Below are positions 1 through 6,491 of a stretch of DNA of 9,702 nucleotides, piece by piece (the first letter of the stretch is position 1; each line of letters starts with the position of its first letter). Source of the DNA: Desulfobacterales bacterium. Its GTDB lineage: Bacteria; Desulfobacterota; Desulfobacteria; Desulfobacterales; Desulfobacteraceae. The stretch covers positions 1 to 9,702 of the forward strand of contig JAKSBB010000536.1 in NCBI GenBank assembly GCA_022361315.1, in the 5' to 3' direction. The translations under genes were made by a program, and so were the position numbers. The notes beneath the pieces were generated by a model. The model was not told the origin of the DNA and did no database searches. It was given only the letters and a program-made list of their open reading frames with translations.

Positions 1-12
1 CAATTTATACCC

Positions 13-20
13 AAGGAGGT
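13..20 (+). promoter_or_regulatory. Strong Shine-Dalgarno site of the TRAP binding-protein gene
   Basis: The sequence AAGGAGGT is a full-length match to the anti-Shine-Dalgarno end of 16S rRNA and sits 6 nt before the ATG at 27. Such a strong site fits a periplasmic binding protein, which is usually made in excess over its membrane partners. Only 12 bases lie upstream in the window, so the promoter and any operator are not visible. Confidence 0.85.
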
Positions 21-26
21 AGGCAA

Positions 27-1040
27 ATGAAAAAGGCGTTTTCATGGATCATCATTACCTGTGTTGCCCTTGCCATCGGCAGTTCCGCTGCAATGGCCGG
101 GACCGTCAAGTGGAAGTGGGCCCATTACCAGCCCGTAGACTCTCTTGTGGACCGGATGACCAAGGCCATGGCCGGGGAAATCGAAGAGAAAACCAAAGGG
201 GCGATCAAGATCACCATCTATCCGGCCAACCAGTTGGGGGACTGGATGGAGGTATCCGAACAGATCATGCGCGGTGCCGTTGATATCGGGATCCTGCCGG
301 TATCCCCCTCCTACGACGCCCGCCTTCAGGTCAGGGTGCTCCCCTATTCGGTCATGAACTGGGATGAGGCAAAGGCCGCCTACCTGGGAGAGGATCCCTA
401 CCTGTTCAATATCATGTCAGGTGCCATGGACAGCATCGGGCTCAAGGCATTGTCCGTTGTGGCAGCCGGTTTCGGCGGCGGCGGATTTGCCTCTGTCCCC
501 GAATTCGACGTCCTGGATCCCGAAGCGGATAAACAGGGGTACAAGATGAGATTCCCTCCGGGGAACCAGGCATGGGAAAATCTGGTACTGGCCCTGGGAT
601 TCAACCCCACCCCCGTGCCCTGGGGAGAACTTTACATTGCCCAGCAGACAAAGCTCGTGGACTGCCAGATCGGCGGCCAGCCCTACAACACCTGGTCCTC
701 TTTCAGGGATGTGACCAAGGTCTGGGTTCAGTACAACACCCATTTCCAGAATTCCTTTGCCTATATGAACAAAAAGTCCTGGGAAAAACTGACACCTGAA
801 CAGCAGAAAATTGTCACTGATGCGGCAAGAAAATACGGTAACGAGAGTTTTGTCACCGCCATGGCAGAGGACCAGCAGTTCCGAGACAAACTGGCGGGGG
901 CCGGAATCCGGGTCATCCAGCCCGACGATGCCCAGCTTGAAGTTCTGGCCAAAAAGGTCAGGACAACGGTATGGCCGGCCATGGATAAGGTTATCGGGAA
1001 AGATATAATGGATGTTATGAGGCAAAAGGCAGGACTGTAA
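27..1040 (+). CDS. dctP: TRAP transporter substrate-binding protein, DctP family
   Basis: Periplasmic solute receptor of a tripartite ATP-independent periplasmic (TRAP) transporter. It binds an organic acid and delivers it to the DctQM membrane pair, which imports it using a sodium or proton gradient (family knowledge). Residues 1-24 form a signal peptide: Lys-Lys at 2-3, a hydrophobic core, and a likely cleavage after Ala-Met-Ala at 22-24. The mature protein opens with the family-typical WKWAHYQP stretch. Arg175 in GYKMR is at the position of the conserved TRAP arginine that holds the substrate carboxylate. The late helix with KLTPEQQKIV (about 256-265) is also typical. The length of 337 residues is normal. 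One oddity is VDCQIGG at 211-217, where many family members have Gly in place of Cys213. The following dctQ and dctM and a downstream enolase-superfamily gene suggest a carboxylate or acidic-sugar type substrate; its identity is unknown. The start is fixed by the signal peptide and the strong ribosome site. Confidence 0.95.
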   Translation: MKKAFSWIIITCVALAIGSSAAMAGTVKWKWAHYQPVDSLVDRMTKAMAGEIEEKTKGAIKITIYPANQLGDWMEVSEQIMRGAVDIGILPVSPSYDARLQVRVLPYSVMNWDEAKAAYLGEDPYLFNIMSGAMDSIGLKALSVVAAGFGGGGFASVPEFDVLDPEADKQGYKMRFPPGNQAWENLVLALGFNPTPVPWGELYIAQQTKLVDCQIGGQPYNTWSSFRDVTKVWVQYNTHFQNSFAYMNKKSWEKLTPEQQKIVTDAARKYGNESFVTAMAEDQQFRDKLAGAGIRVIQPDDAQLEVLAKKVRTTVWPAMDKVIGKDIMDVMRQKAGL

Positions 1041-1059
1041 CGGACTGCGCCCGCAATAC

Positions 1060-1093
1060 ACCGCCCCGCCCGGCCACAGGCCGCCGGGGCGGT
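1060..1093 (+). other. Intercistronic hairpin between dctP and dctQ
   Basis: The outer arms ACCGCCCCG (1060-1068) and CGGGGCGGT (1085-1093) pair perfectly over 9 bp. Inside them CGGCC (1071-1075) pairs with GGCCG (1079-1083) around an ACA loop, leaving a small 2x1 internal loop. No T-run follows, so it is not a standard intrinsic terminator. In binding-protein operons such hairpins commonly protect the 3' end of the binding-protein message or lower expression of the membrane genes. That role is inferred here. It fills most of the 81-nt gap, the largest gap inside the operon. Confidence 0.7.
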
Positions 1094-1121
1094 ATTCCAT
1101 AGATAATAGGAGGGGGGAGAA

Positions 1122-1682
1122 ATGAAAAATTTGGCCACCTGGGTCTGGGAGGCCCTGATTAAAATCCAGCGGTTCGTGCTCGTAATATCGGTGTGCATAT
1201 CCACCACGGCGGTGTTCACCGAGGTCGTTCTCCGGTACGTGTTCAGCAGTTCCTTTGTGGGGATTGAAGAGCTGGCAGCCTATTGCGCCTTCTGGATGTA
1301 CTTTATGGGTGCCTCTTACGGTGCATACGAACGCAGTCATATCAAGGCGGAACTCACTCACCTGATTTTCGGCACCACCATCAACTATGCCAGATGCCGG
1401 GCCGTGACGAGCTTTATCTCTTTTGCCGCGGCCACCTATATTATTCCCTGGGCCTGGGATTACGTGGTCTGGGGGTTTGAACGGGGAGAGCAGTCAAGAT
1501 CCACCCTGCTGGGCACCACCTATCCGGTGGTCTGGTTCCAGCTCAGTATATTTGTCGGCCTCTGCCTGATGAGCTTTTACTTTCTGGTGGAATTCATCCA
1601 ATGGATGCAGCTCATCCTCAAAAAAGCGCCCATCCCTCAGGAGATGCTCACCACACGAAAGGAATCTGAAACATGGATTTAA
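1122..1682 (+). CDS. dctQ: TRAP transporter small permease, DctQ family
   Basis: Small integral membrane subunit of the TRAP transporter; it pairs with DctM in the inner membrane and is needed for uptake of solute delivered by DctP. At 186 residues it has the usual size. Four hydrophobic segments are visible, at roughly 18-37, 48-68, 90-113 and 133-158. The family-typical stretch runs from about residue 34 to 74: EVVLRYVF, then an acidic EE before the second membrane segment, then a Gly-Ala pair followed by an Arg-Ser-His-Ile turn. AGGAGG lies about 8 nt before the ATG. The 3' end overlaps dctM by 10 bases, a sign of translational coupling. The gene is separated from dctP by a stable hairpin, which may set a lower expression level. 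Family assignment is secure; the substrate cannot be inferred from this subunit. Confidence 0.93.
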   Translation: MKNLATWVWEALIKIQRFVLVISVCISTTAVFTEVVLRYVFSSSFVGIEELAAYCAFWMYFMGASYGAYERSHIKAELTHLIFGTTINYARCRAVTSFISFAAATYIIPWAWDYVVWGFERGEQSRSTLLGTTYPVVWFQLSIFVGLCLMSFYFLVEFIQWMQLILKKAPIPQEMLTTRKESETWI

Positions 1683-2980
1683 TGATACTTGCCTCCCTGC
1701 TGATCTTCACCCTGCTGATCTTTACCGGGGTGCCCATTCCCTTCGGATTTCTGGTGGCCACCATCTTTTTGAGTATCACCAAGGGAATTGATCCTTCTTT
1801 CCTCCTGCCGGTGGGATTCGCCAAGATGAACTCGGTCACCCTTCTCAGCCTGCCCTTTTTCATCGCCACGGGGTATCTGGTAACCGGCGGCAGCATTGCC
1901 CACAGACTCATTGACTTTGTGCGGGTGTTCGTGGGCCGGATGAAAGGGGGTCTGGGGGTCGTGGCGGTCATCGTATCCTGCGTCTTCGGCGCCATCTCCG
2001 GTGCCGCAGCCTCCTCGGTCATCGCCATCGGTACCATTATGATTCCCCAGATGGAAAAACACGGGTACCCCAGGGGCTACTCTGCTGCGCTCATCTCCTC
2101 TTCGGCAGTACTCAGCACCATGATCCCCCCCAGCCTTGCCATGATCATGTACGCCTTTGTCACGGGCCAGTCCGTGGCCGCCTGTTTTCTGGCTACCATC
2201 GGTCCGGCCCTCCTGCTGGCATTCCTCTTTTGCATCGTTAATATTTTCATGGTCCGCAAGATGCCGGGGATCAAGATCCCCCCACGGCGCACTGCCGATG
2301 AGCAGCTGGTGGAGGTGAAAGAGAAATCAAGGGCGGCCTTCGGGGCCATCCTCCTGCCGGTGATGATACTGGGCGGCATCTACGGCGGCATCATGACCCC
2401 GACGGAAGCCGCGGCCACGGCAGTGTTTTACGCCCTTGTCCTGGGATGCTTCATCTACAGGGAAATGAAGCTGGGGAAAGTCATGTTCCTGCTCAGGTCA
2501 TCGGCCGTTGCCACCGGCACCATGATACTGATGACTTTTTTTGCCGCCATCCTCAGCCGGATATTCACCATGGAACAGGTGCCCCAGCAGATCGCCGAGG
2601 TGTTGTTGAGCGTGACCAGCAACAAACTGCTGCTGCTTCTGCTGATCAATCTTTTCCTCATCTTTATCGGGATGATCATGGACGAACTCAGCGGTATCCT
2701 CATGGTGACCCCACTGCTTTACCCGGTGATCCTCAAACTTGGGATCCATCCCATTCACTTTGCCGCCATCCTGGGAACCAACCTGGGAATGGGCATGATG
2801 ACCCCGCCCATGGCAGGGATATTGTACATCGGTGCCAGGACGGGCAACGTGACCATTGATACCATGATGAAGCCGGCGTTTCTGCTCATAATATTCGGCT
2901 CCATACCGGCCATCCTGCTCACCACGTTCTGGGAACCGCTGTCCCTGTACCTGCCGGGACTGGCCGGCCTCATTCACTGA
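1673..2980 (+). CDS. dctM: TRAP transporter large permease, DctM family
   Basis: Large membrane subunit that forms the ion-coupled translocation path of the TRAP transporter (ion transporter superfamily, elevator-type). It is 435 residues long, normal for a stand-alone DctM, with about 11-12 hydrophobic segments. Recognisable family signatures include the small-residue stretch FGAISGAAASSVIAIG near 105-120, the IPPS motif near 147-150, MTPTEAAA near 242-249, MDELSGI near 340-346, and the GTNLGMGMMTPP stretch near 366-377. The two Gly/Ala/Ser-rich hairpin regions are those expected to bind the coupling ion and substrate. The ATG at 1673 lies inside the end of dctQ (10-base overlap), so translation is probably coupled. 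Start choice is supported by the overlap and by the N-terminal hydrophobic segment beginning at once. Confidence 0.95.
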   Translation: MDLMILASLLIFTLLIFTGVPIPFGFLVATIFLSITKGIDPSFLLPVGFAKMNSVTLLSLPFFIATGYLVTGGSIAHRLIDFVRVFVGRMKGGLGVVAVIVSCVFGAISGAAASSVIAIGTIMIPQMEKHGYPRGYSAALISSSAVLSTMIPPSLAMIMYAFVTGQSVAACFLATIGPALLLAFLFCIVNIFMVRKMPGIKIPPRRTADEQLVEVKEKSRAAFGAILLPVMILGGIYGGIMTPTEAAATAVFYALVLGCFIYREMKLGKVMFLLRSSAVATGTMILMTFFAAILSRIFTMEQVPQQIAEVLLSVTSNKLLLLLLINLFLIFIGMIMDELSGILMVTPLLYPVILKLGIHPIHFAAILGTNLGMGMMTPPMAGILYIGARTGNVTIDTMMKPAFLLIIFGSIPAILLTTFWEPLSLYLPGLAGLIH

Positions 2981-3010
2981 TAACACCATTAGAATAACTG
3001 GATAATAACC

Positions 3011-4135
3011 ATGCGAATTACCTCTGTAGAATTGATTGAAACCTGTATCCCCCTGAAAAAGGCCTACAAACTGTCCAAGCGGTACGGCTACCTGAGGGAA
3101 ACCAAACCGGTGATCGTAAAGATCAATACCGATGAAGGACTCTGCGGTTACGGGGAAACAGACCCCATGGGCAAATTCACCGGGGAAACCCCTGAAACAG
3201 TGGCTGCGGTCATCAAGGCGTACCTGGCCCCTGCCATCATCGGGGAAGATCCCACCAACGTCAGAATGATCGCACGGATCATGGAAGATATGGTCAGGGA
3301 CAACCATATGGCCAAATGCCCCATTGACATGGCCTGCTACGACCTGCTGGGCAAGGCTGCCGGTATGCCGCTCTACCGTTTGCTGGGCGGTGCACTCCGC
3401 ACGGACATGCCCATCATGGGTTCCATCGGGGACGGAACAATCGAAGAAACCGTGGCAGCAGCCAAAACGGTGGCGGAGAGCAAGTACCACGCCATTATGG
3501 TAAAAGTCGGCGGAGATCCGGTTCACGACGGGAACCGGGTGCTCGCCGTAAGGGATACCCTGGGCAAAGAGTTCCCCATCATTGCGGATGCCAACCAGGG
3601 CTACGACATGGCCGATGCCATGAAGTTCATTTCCATTGCCGGAGAGGCGGAGCCGGTGTTGTTTGAGCAGCCCGTTGACGCGGAAAACATCGAAGGGATC
3701 GCCGCCCTCCGCCTCAAATGCGGTGTACCGGTATCCGTGGACGAAAGCCTCCTGTCCTACCGCCATGCCAGGGAAGTCATCCGGCTGGACGCCGCTGATG
3801 TCTTCAGCATCAAGGTCTGTAAAAACGGCGGGATCAGAGAATCACTCAAGATCATTGAACTGGCTAGAAGCAAAGGGATCGAGATCCTGTTCAACTCCAT
3901 GATCGAACAGGGGATTACCCAGGCCGCCTCCCTGAACCTCGCCCTCACGGTATCCAACCTTTACCCATACGGTCATGCGTACTTCTCCCCACTCCGCCTG
4001 GAAAAGGACGTCACCACCTATTCCGGACTGATCCGGGACGGCCGGGTGCAGGCTCCCCAGGCCCCGGGCCTGGGCATTGAATTGCTTGAGGATGTTCTGG
4101 AGGGATACACCACCAGCCGGCAGACCATCCAATAA
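3011..4135 (+). CDS. Mandelate racemase/muconate lactonizing enzyme family protein (enolase superfamily)
   Basis: Cytoplasmic TIM-barrel enzyme that abstracts the proton alpha to a carboxylate, giving epimerisation, cycloisomerisation or dehydration. The N-terminal capping domain (about 1-125) ends in DLLGKAAGMPLYRLLGG, typical of the family. Barrel residues visible are Lys165 (in MVKVGG), the metal ligands Asp193 (DANQGY), Glu219 (FEQP) and Asp244 (VDES), and Lys271 (CKNGG). Lysines on both barrel sides indicate the MLE subgroup rather than the mandelate racemase subgroup, which uses a His-Asp pair. The usual KxK motif is MVK here: the base Lys is kept, the first Lys is Met163. The gene follows dctM after 30 bp with only a weak ribosome site (CTGGA), and closes the TRAP operon before a terminator, so it probably processes the imported acid. 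Candidate activities include dipeptide epimerase, racemase, cycloisomerase or dehydratase. I cannot choose among them. Confidence 0.88.
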   Translation: MRITSVELIETCIPLKKAYKLSKRYGYLRETKPVIVKINTDEGLCGYGETDPMGKFTGETPETVAAVIKAYLAPAIIGEDPTNVRMIARIMEDMVRDNHMAKCPIDMACYDLLGKAAGMPLYRLLGGALRTDMPIMGSIGDGTIEETVAAAKTVAESKYHAIMVKVGGDPVHDGNRVLAVRDTLGKEFPIIADANQGYDMADAMKFISIAGEAEPVLFEQPVDAENIEGIAALRLKCGVPVSVDESLLSYRHAREVIRLDAADVFSIKVCKNGGIRESLKIIELARSKGIEILFNSMIEQGITQAASLNLALTVSNLYPYGHAYFSPLRLEKDVTTYSGLIRDGRVQAPQAPGLGIELLEDVLEGYTTSRQTIQ

Positions 4136-4139
4136 AACG

Positions 4140-4174
4140 AAAGGCCCCGGGCAGTCTGACTGCCCGGGGCCTTT
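4140..4174. terminator. Bidirectional intrinsic terminator between convergent operons
   Basis: The arm AAAGGCCCCGGGCAGTC (4140-4156) and its exact reverse complement (4158-4174) give 17 paired bases around one central T. In practice this is a 15-bp stem with a 5-nt loop. Read on the - strand the stem is followed by TTTCGTTTTATT, a good T-rich tail for the GntR/DAHP synthase operon. On the + strand the tail is only the TTT closing the stem, so termination of the TRAP operon rests on the stem itself. The position between two converging stop codons fits a shared terminator. Confidence 0.85.
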
Positions 4175-4186
4175 CCGGTTTGCTTT

Positions 4187-4202
4187 ACGGCGGTACCGCC
4201 GT
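4187..4202. repeat. Perfect 16-bp palindrome next to the GntR stop
   Basis: ACGGCGGTACCGCCGT is fully self-complementary and lies 2 bp from the GntR stop codon, 12 bp from the main terminator stem. As RNA it could form a 6-bp stem with a GTAC loop. It may be an accessory terminator hairpin, or a protein-binding palindrome. Function is not known from sequence alone. Confidence 0.5.
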
Positions 4203-4204
4203 CT

Positions 4205-4891
4205 TTACCGGATGACGGTTTCCATCCGCCTCAGGTGCTGCTCCATCTCCCGGCAGGCCTTGTCCGCATCCCTGGCCATAATAAACCCGAGAATCTTTTC
4301 ATGCTCGTTCATCATGTCCACCCAGGTATCCCCCGGCAGATCCAGGTACCGCTTCCGCTGGGCTTCAAACTCTCCCCGTATGGAATTCAAAAATTTGACT
4401 GCCAGGCTGTTCCCGGCAATATCCGCCAGCACCTGGTGGAACTCCGCCCTGGGTTTCAGGCTGGATTCGGTGAGTTCACCCTCGAACTCCCGCTCCTTTT
4501 CAATGATGGCCCTGAGGCGGTCAAACTCTTCATCCGTTCCCCGCTTTATGGCCCAGCGTACAATCTGGGTTTCAAGGAGGATTCTGATCTCCATCAATTC
4601 GATAACGGAGACGTTTTCCGAAAGATGCTCGGCCAGTTCCCGGTTCATGACCTTGGCATAGGCGTCTTGCGCCAGGAAGGTGCCCTGTCCGGGACGTGCC
4701 TCGATGATTTTGAGCAATGCAAGCCCTTTAAGTGCCTCCCGCATGCAATTCCGGCTGACCTTAAACGTACTGGAAAGGGCCAGTTCGCCGGGAATCTTTT
4801 CTCCGGGCTGCCACTGTCCCTGTTTCACTGCCTCCAGAAGCTGCCGGGTCACATCTTCGGTGAGTGTTGATTTGGATGCTGGTTTAAACAA
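4205..4891 (-). CDS. GntR family transcriptional regulator, FadR/FCD subfamily
   Basis: DNA-binding regulator of 228 residues, normal for FCD-type GntR proteins. The winged helix-turn-helix occupies about residues 8-75 (LTEDV, then PGEKIPGELALS, VSRNCMREALKGL, and the wing RPGQGTFL). The all-helical FCD ligand-binding domain covers about 95-225. FCD domains normally bind a metal and a small organic acid through Asp-x3-His and two more His. Here His152, His197 and His219 are present, but the expected Asp is Arg148. The start is TTG at 4891, supported by GAAGGA 8 nt upstream and by the domain beginning immediately after it. The gene lies 52 bp downstream of the DAHP synthase gene on the same strand and converges on the TRAP operon. 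It may regulate either or both. The effector is unknown. Confidence 0.92.
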   Translation of the reverse strand: MFKPASKSTLTEDVTRQLLEAVKQGQWQPGEKIPGELALSSTFKVSRNCMREALKGLALLKIIEARPGQGTFLAQDAYAKVMNRELAEHLSENVSVIELMEIRILLETQIVRWAIKRGTDEEFDRLRAIIEKEREFEGELTESSLKPRAEFHQVLADIAGNSLAVKFLNSIRGEFEAQRKRYLDLPGDTWVDMMNEHEKILGFIMARDADKACREMEQHLRRMETVIR

Positions 4892-4899
4892 ATTGATTA

Positions 4900-4905
4900 T
4901 CCTTC
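4900..4905 (-). promoter_or_regulatory. Shine-Dalgarno site supporting a TTG start
   Basis: On the - strand GAAGGA sits 8 nt before TTG at 4891-4889. No ATG or GTG in frame has a comparable site, and starting later would cut into the helix-turn-helix domain. The rare start codon may hold the regulator at a low level. Confidence 0.7.
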
Positions 4906-4943
4906 AAACGGAGGGTATGTGTCCCTTGTTGGGGTTGTATCAT

Positions 4944-6290
4944 TCAATGCTTAATCATCTCTGCGATCTGAAATGCCACTTCCAGGCTCTGTTCTGCATT
5001 CAGCCGCGGATCACAGGTGGTGTCATACCGGTTGTGCAGATCCTCACTGACGATATTTCTGGCTCCCCCCACACATTCGGTGACGTCTTTGCCGGTCATC
5101 TCAAGATGAACCCCACCGGGGATGGTTCCTTCCGCCCAGTGGACTTCAAAGAAACTGACAATTTCCTTTAAGATATCGTTGAAATTCCGGGTCTTGTGAC
5201 CGGAGTCGGAGGTATAGGTGTTGGCATGCATGGGGTCACAACTCCATACGATACGATACCCCTCTTTTTTGGCCTCACGAAGTAAGGGGGCCAGGGAAGT
5301 CTCAATATTCTCACTGCCCATCCTGGTGATCAGGGTCAGTCGTCCGGCTTCGTTTTCCGGATTAAGGGCGTCAATGAGCCGCTTGACGTCATCCACATCA
5401 TGATCCGGCCCGATTTTCACCCCAATGGGGTTGAGTACCCCTTTAAGGAAGGCCACGTGGGCACCGTCCACCTGCCGGGTCCGTTCCCCGATCCAGAGCA
5501 TGTGCGCCGAGCAGTCATACCATTCTCCGGTGGTGGAATCGATCCGGGTCAATGCCTCTTCATAGGGCAGAAGCAGGGCCTCATGGGAGGTAAAAAACTG
5601 GGTCTGGTTAATCTGGGGGATATCCGTGGGGATACCGATGGTATTCATGAACTTGATGGCCTGGTCAATCTGCTTGGCCAGGCGGTCATAGGAACGGCCC
5701 ATGGGGGATTGCGCCACAAACTCCTGATTCCAGGCCTGTACCCTGTGCAGGGTGGCATACCCGCCCCGGGTGAATGCCCGCAGCAGATTCAGTGTGGACG
5801 CGGCCATGTGATAGCCTTTAAGCATATATTTGGGGTTGGGGGTCCGGTCCTTGAGGGTCGGTGTGATCTTGTTGACCATGTCGCCGCGGTAGGAAGGAAG
5901 TTCAACCCCATCCACCAGCTCGGTATCCGAAGAACGTGGCTTTGCAAACTGCCCGGCGATCCGGCCCACTTTAATGGTGGGTTTACCACCGGCGTAAGTC
6001 ATCACAACGGCCATCTGCAGCAGGACTTTCAAAGTTTCCCTGATGATGGGCGCCGTCACCTGGGAGAAATCCTCGGAACAGTCACCGCCCTGGAGCAAAA
6101 ACGCCTCCCCTTCAGAAGCCTTGGCCAGCATATCCTTCAGGGTTCTGATTTCCCCTGCAAAAACCAGGGGCGGCAACAAGGCCAGGTCACCGGTGACCCT
6201 GTCCAGCTTTTCCGGGTCCGGCCAGTTGGGCTGCTGAAGTGCCGTATAATTTTTCCAGCCTGATTTTGTCCACTCGTTAAGACTTTCCAT
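4944..6290 (-). CDS. Class II 3-deoxy-7-phosphoheptulonate (DAHP) synthase
   Basis: Condenses phosphoenolpyruvate with erythrose 4-phosphate to DAHP, the committed first step of the shikimate pathway to aromatic amino acids and other aromatics. At 448 residues it is the plant/Mycobacterium type (class II), unrelated at simple sequence level to E. coli AroF/G/H. Metal ligands are identifiable by motif: Cys71 (GGDCSEDF), His355 (CDPMHANT), Glu397 (HLEMTG) and Asp427 (CDPRLN). Phosphate and substrate residues are Arg110 (KVGRIAGQFAKPRS), Lys292 (VKIGP) and Arg323 (ITRMGSENI). The N-terminal PPLVFAGEI motif (40-48) is typical. The start at 6290 gives the usual N-terminus of the family. The gene leads a probable two-gene operon with the GntR regulator. 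No other shikimate or aromatic amino acid gene is in the window, so whether it serves primary or specialised metabolism is open. Confidence 0.96.
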   Translation of the reverse strand: MESLNEWTKSGWKNYTALQQPNWPDPEKLDRVTGDLALLPPLVFAGEIRTLKDMLAKASEGEAFLLQGGDCSEDFSQVTAPIIRETLKVLLQMAVVMTYAGGKPTIKVGRIAGQFAKPRSSDTELVDGVELPSYRGDMVNKITPTLKDRTPNPKYMLKGYHMAASTLNLLRAFTRGGYATLHRVQAWNQEFVAQSPMGRSYDRLAKQIDQAIKFMNTIGIPTDIPQINQTQFFTSHEALLLPYEEALTRIDSTTGEWYDCSAHMLWIGERTRQVDGAHVAFLKGVLNPIGVKIGPDHDVDDVKRLIDALNPENEAGRLTLITRMGSENIETSLAPLLREAKKEGYRIVWSCDPMHANTYTSDSGHKTRNFNDILKEIVSFFEVHWAEGTIPGGVHLEMTGKDVTECVGGARNIVSEDLHNRYDTTCDPRLNAEQSLEVAFQIAEMIKH

Positions 6291-6291
6291 A

Positions 6292-6301
6292 TGGTATACT
6301 C
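6292..6301. promoter_or_regulatory. Candidate GntR/FCD operator beside the DAHP synthase start
   Basis: TGGTATACTC contains the palindromic core GTATAC and matches the general FadR-subfamily operator pattern tNGTNNACNa at all but the last base. It lies between the predicted transcription start and the start codon of the DAHP synthase, where binding would block the promoter. The 6-bp core could occur by chance, so this is a suggestion only. Confidence 0.3.
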
Positions 6302-6313
6302 ACTTATCCTTAA

Positions 6314-6341
6314 ATTATATTTGATGACGCCAATCTATCAA
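6314..6341 (-). promoter_or_regulatory. Sigma70-type promoter of the DAHP synthase-GntR operon
   Basis: On the - strand TTGATA (6341-6336) and TATAAT (6319-6314) are separated by 16 bp. The -10 box is a perfect consensus and the -35 box matches 4 of 6. Transcription would begin near 6307, giving a leader of only about 16-17 nt. The AAGGA at 6311-6307 would then lie at the very 5' end of the RNA, and the weaker GTGAG nearer the ATG may act as ribosome site. Confidence 0.7.
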
Positions 6342-6417
6342 CCCTGCTCCTATTAAGCAAGACTGAGATGCACCCCGTACACAGGTAAAATAGCCCTCAT
6401 CTAGAAAACTCACAAAA

Positions 6418-6446
6418 TTGACGCAGCAACGGGGATCTGATATTCG
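6418..6446 (+). promoter_or_regulatory. Probable sigma70-type promoter of the cyclase-reductase operon
   Basis: TTGACG (6418-6423, 5 of 6 to consensus) is followed after 17 bp by TATTCG (6441-6446), a poor -10 that is preceded by TG one base upstream (TGATATTCG), an extended -10 arrangement. Transcription would start near 6453. The 201-bp divergent region 6291-6491 holds this promoter and the opposite DAHP synthase promoter; I see no other clear element apart from a short TTGTTACAA palindrome at 6448-6456. Confidence 0.5.
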
Positions 6447-6491
6447 ATTGTTACAAAAAACTAACGCCCCTTTACCCGAACGGAGTCATTG

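Noticed and set aside
417..1361. Open frame of 314 codons on the - strand opposite dctP and dctQ
   Set aside because: It is antisense to two well-supported genes, crosses the intercistronic hairpin, and its translation is Pro/Gly/His-rich with no recognisable domain.
2498..3766. Open frame of 422 codons on the - strand opposite dctM and the enolase-superfamily gene
   Set aside because: It is long only because of the codon composition of the sense genes. The product is low-complexity (His, Gly, Asp, Gln rich), matches no family I know, and spans two unrelated genes.
4935..4947. Imperfect palindrome TTGTATCATTCAA at the end of the DAHP synthase gene as a regulator operator
   Set aside because: It overlaps the last codons and stop, has mismatches, and no promoter boxes are convincing nearby. 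It is more likely chance.
5400..6263. Open frame of 287 codons on the + strand opposite the DAHP synthase gene
   Set aside because: The sense strand encodes a class II DAHP synthase with every catalytic motif; the antisense product has no domain-like pattern.
6489..6491. TTG as the start of the adenylate cyclase
   Set aside because: It leaves only 3 nt after GGAG. The adjacent ATG at 6492 has 6 nt spacing and is the better start.
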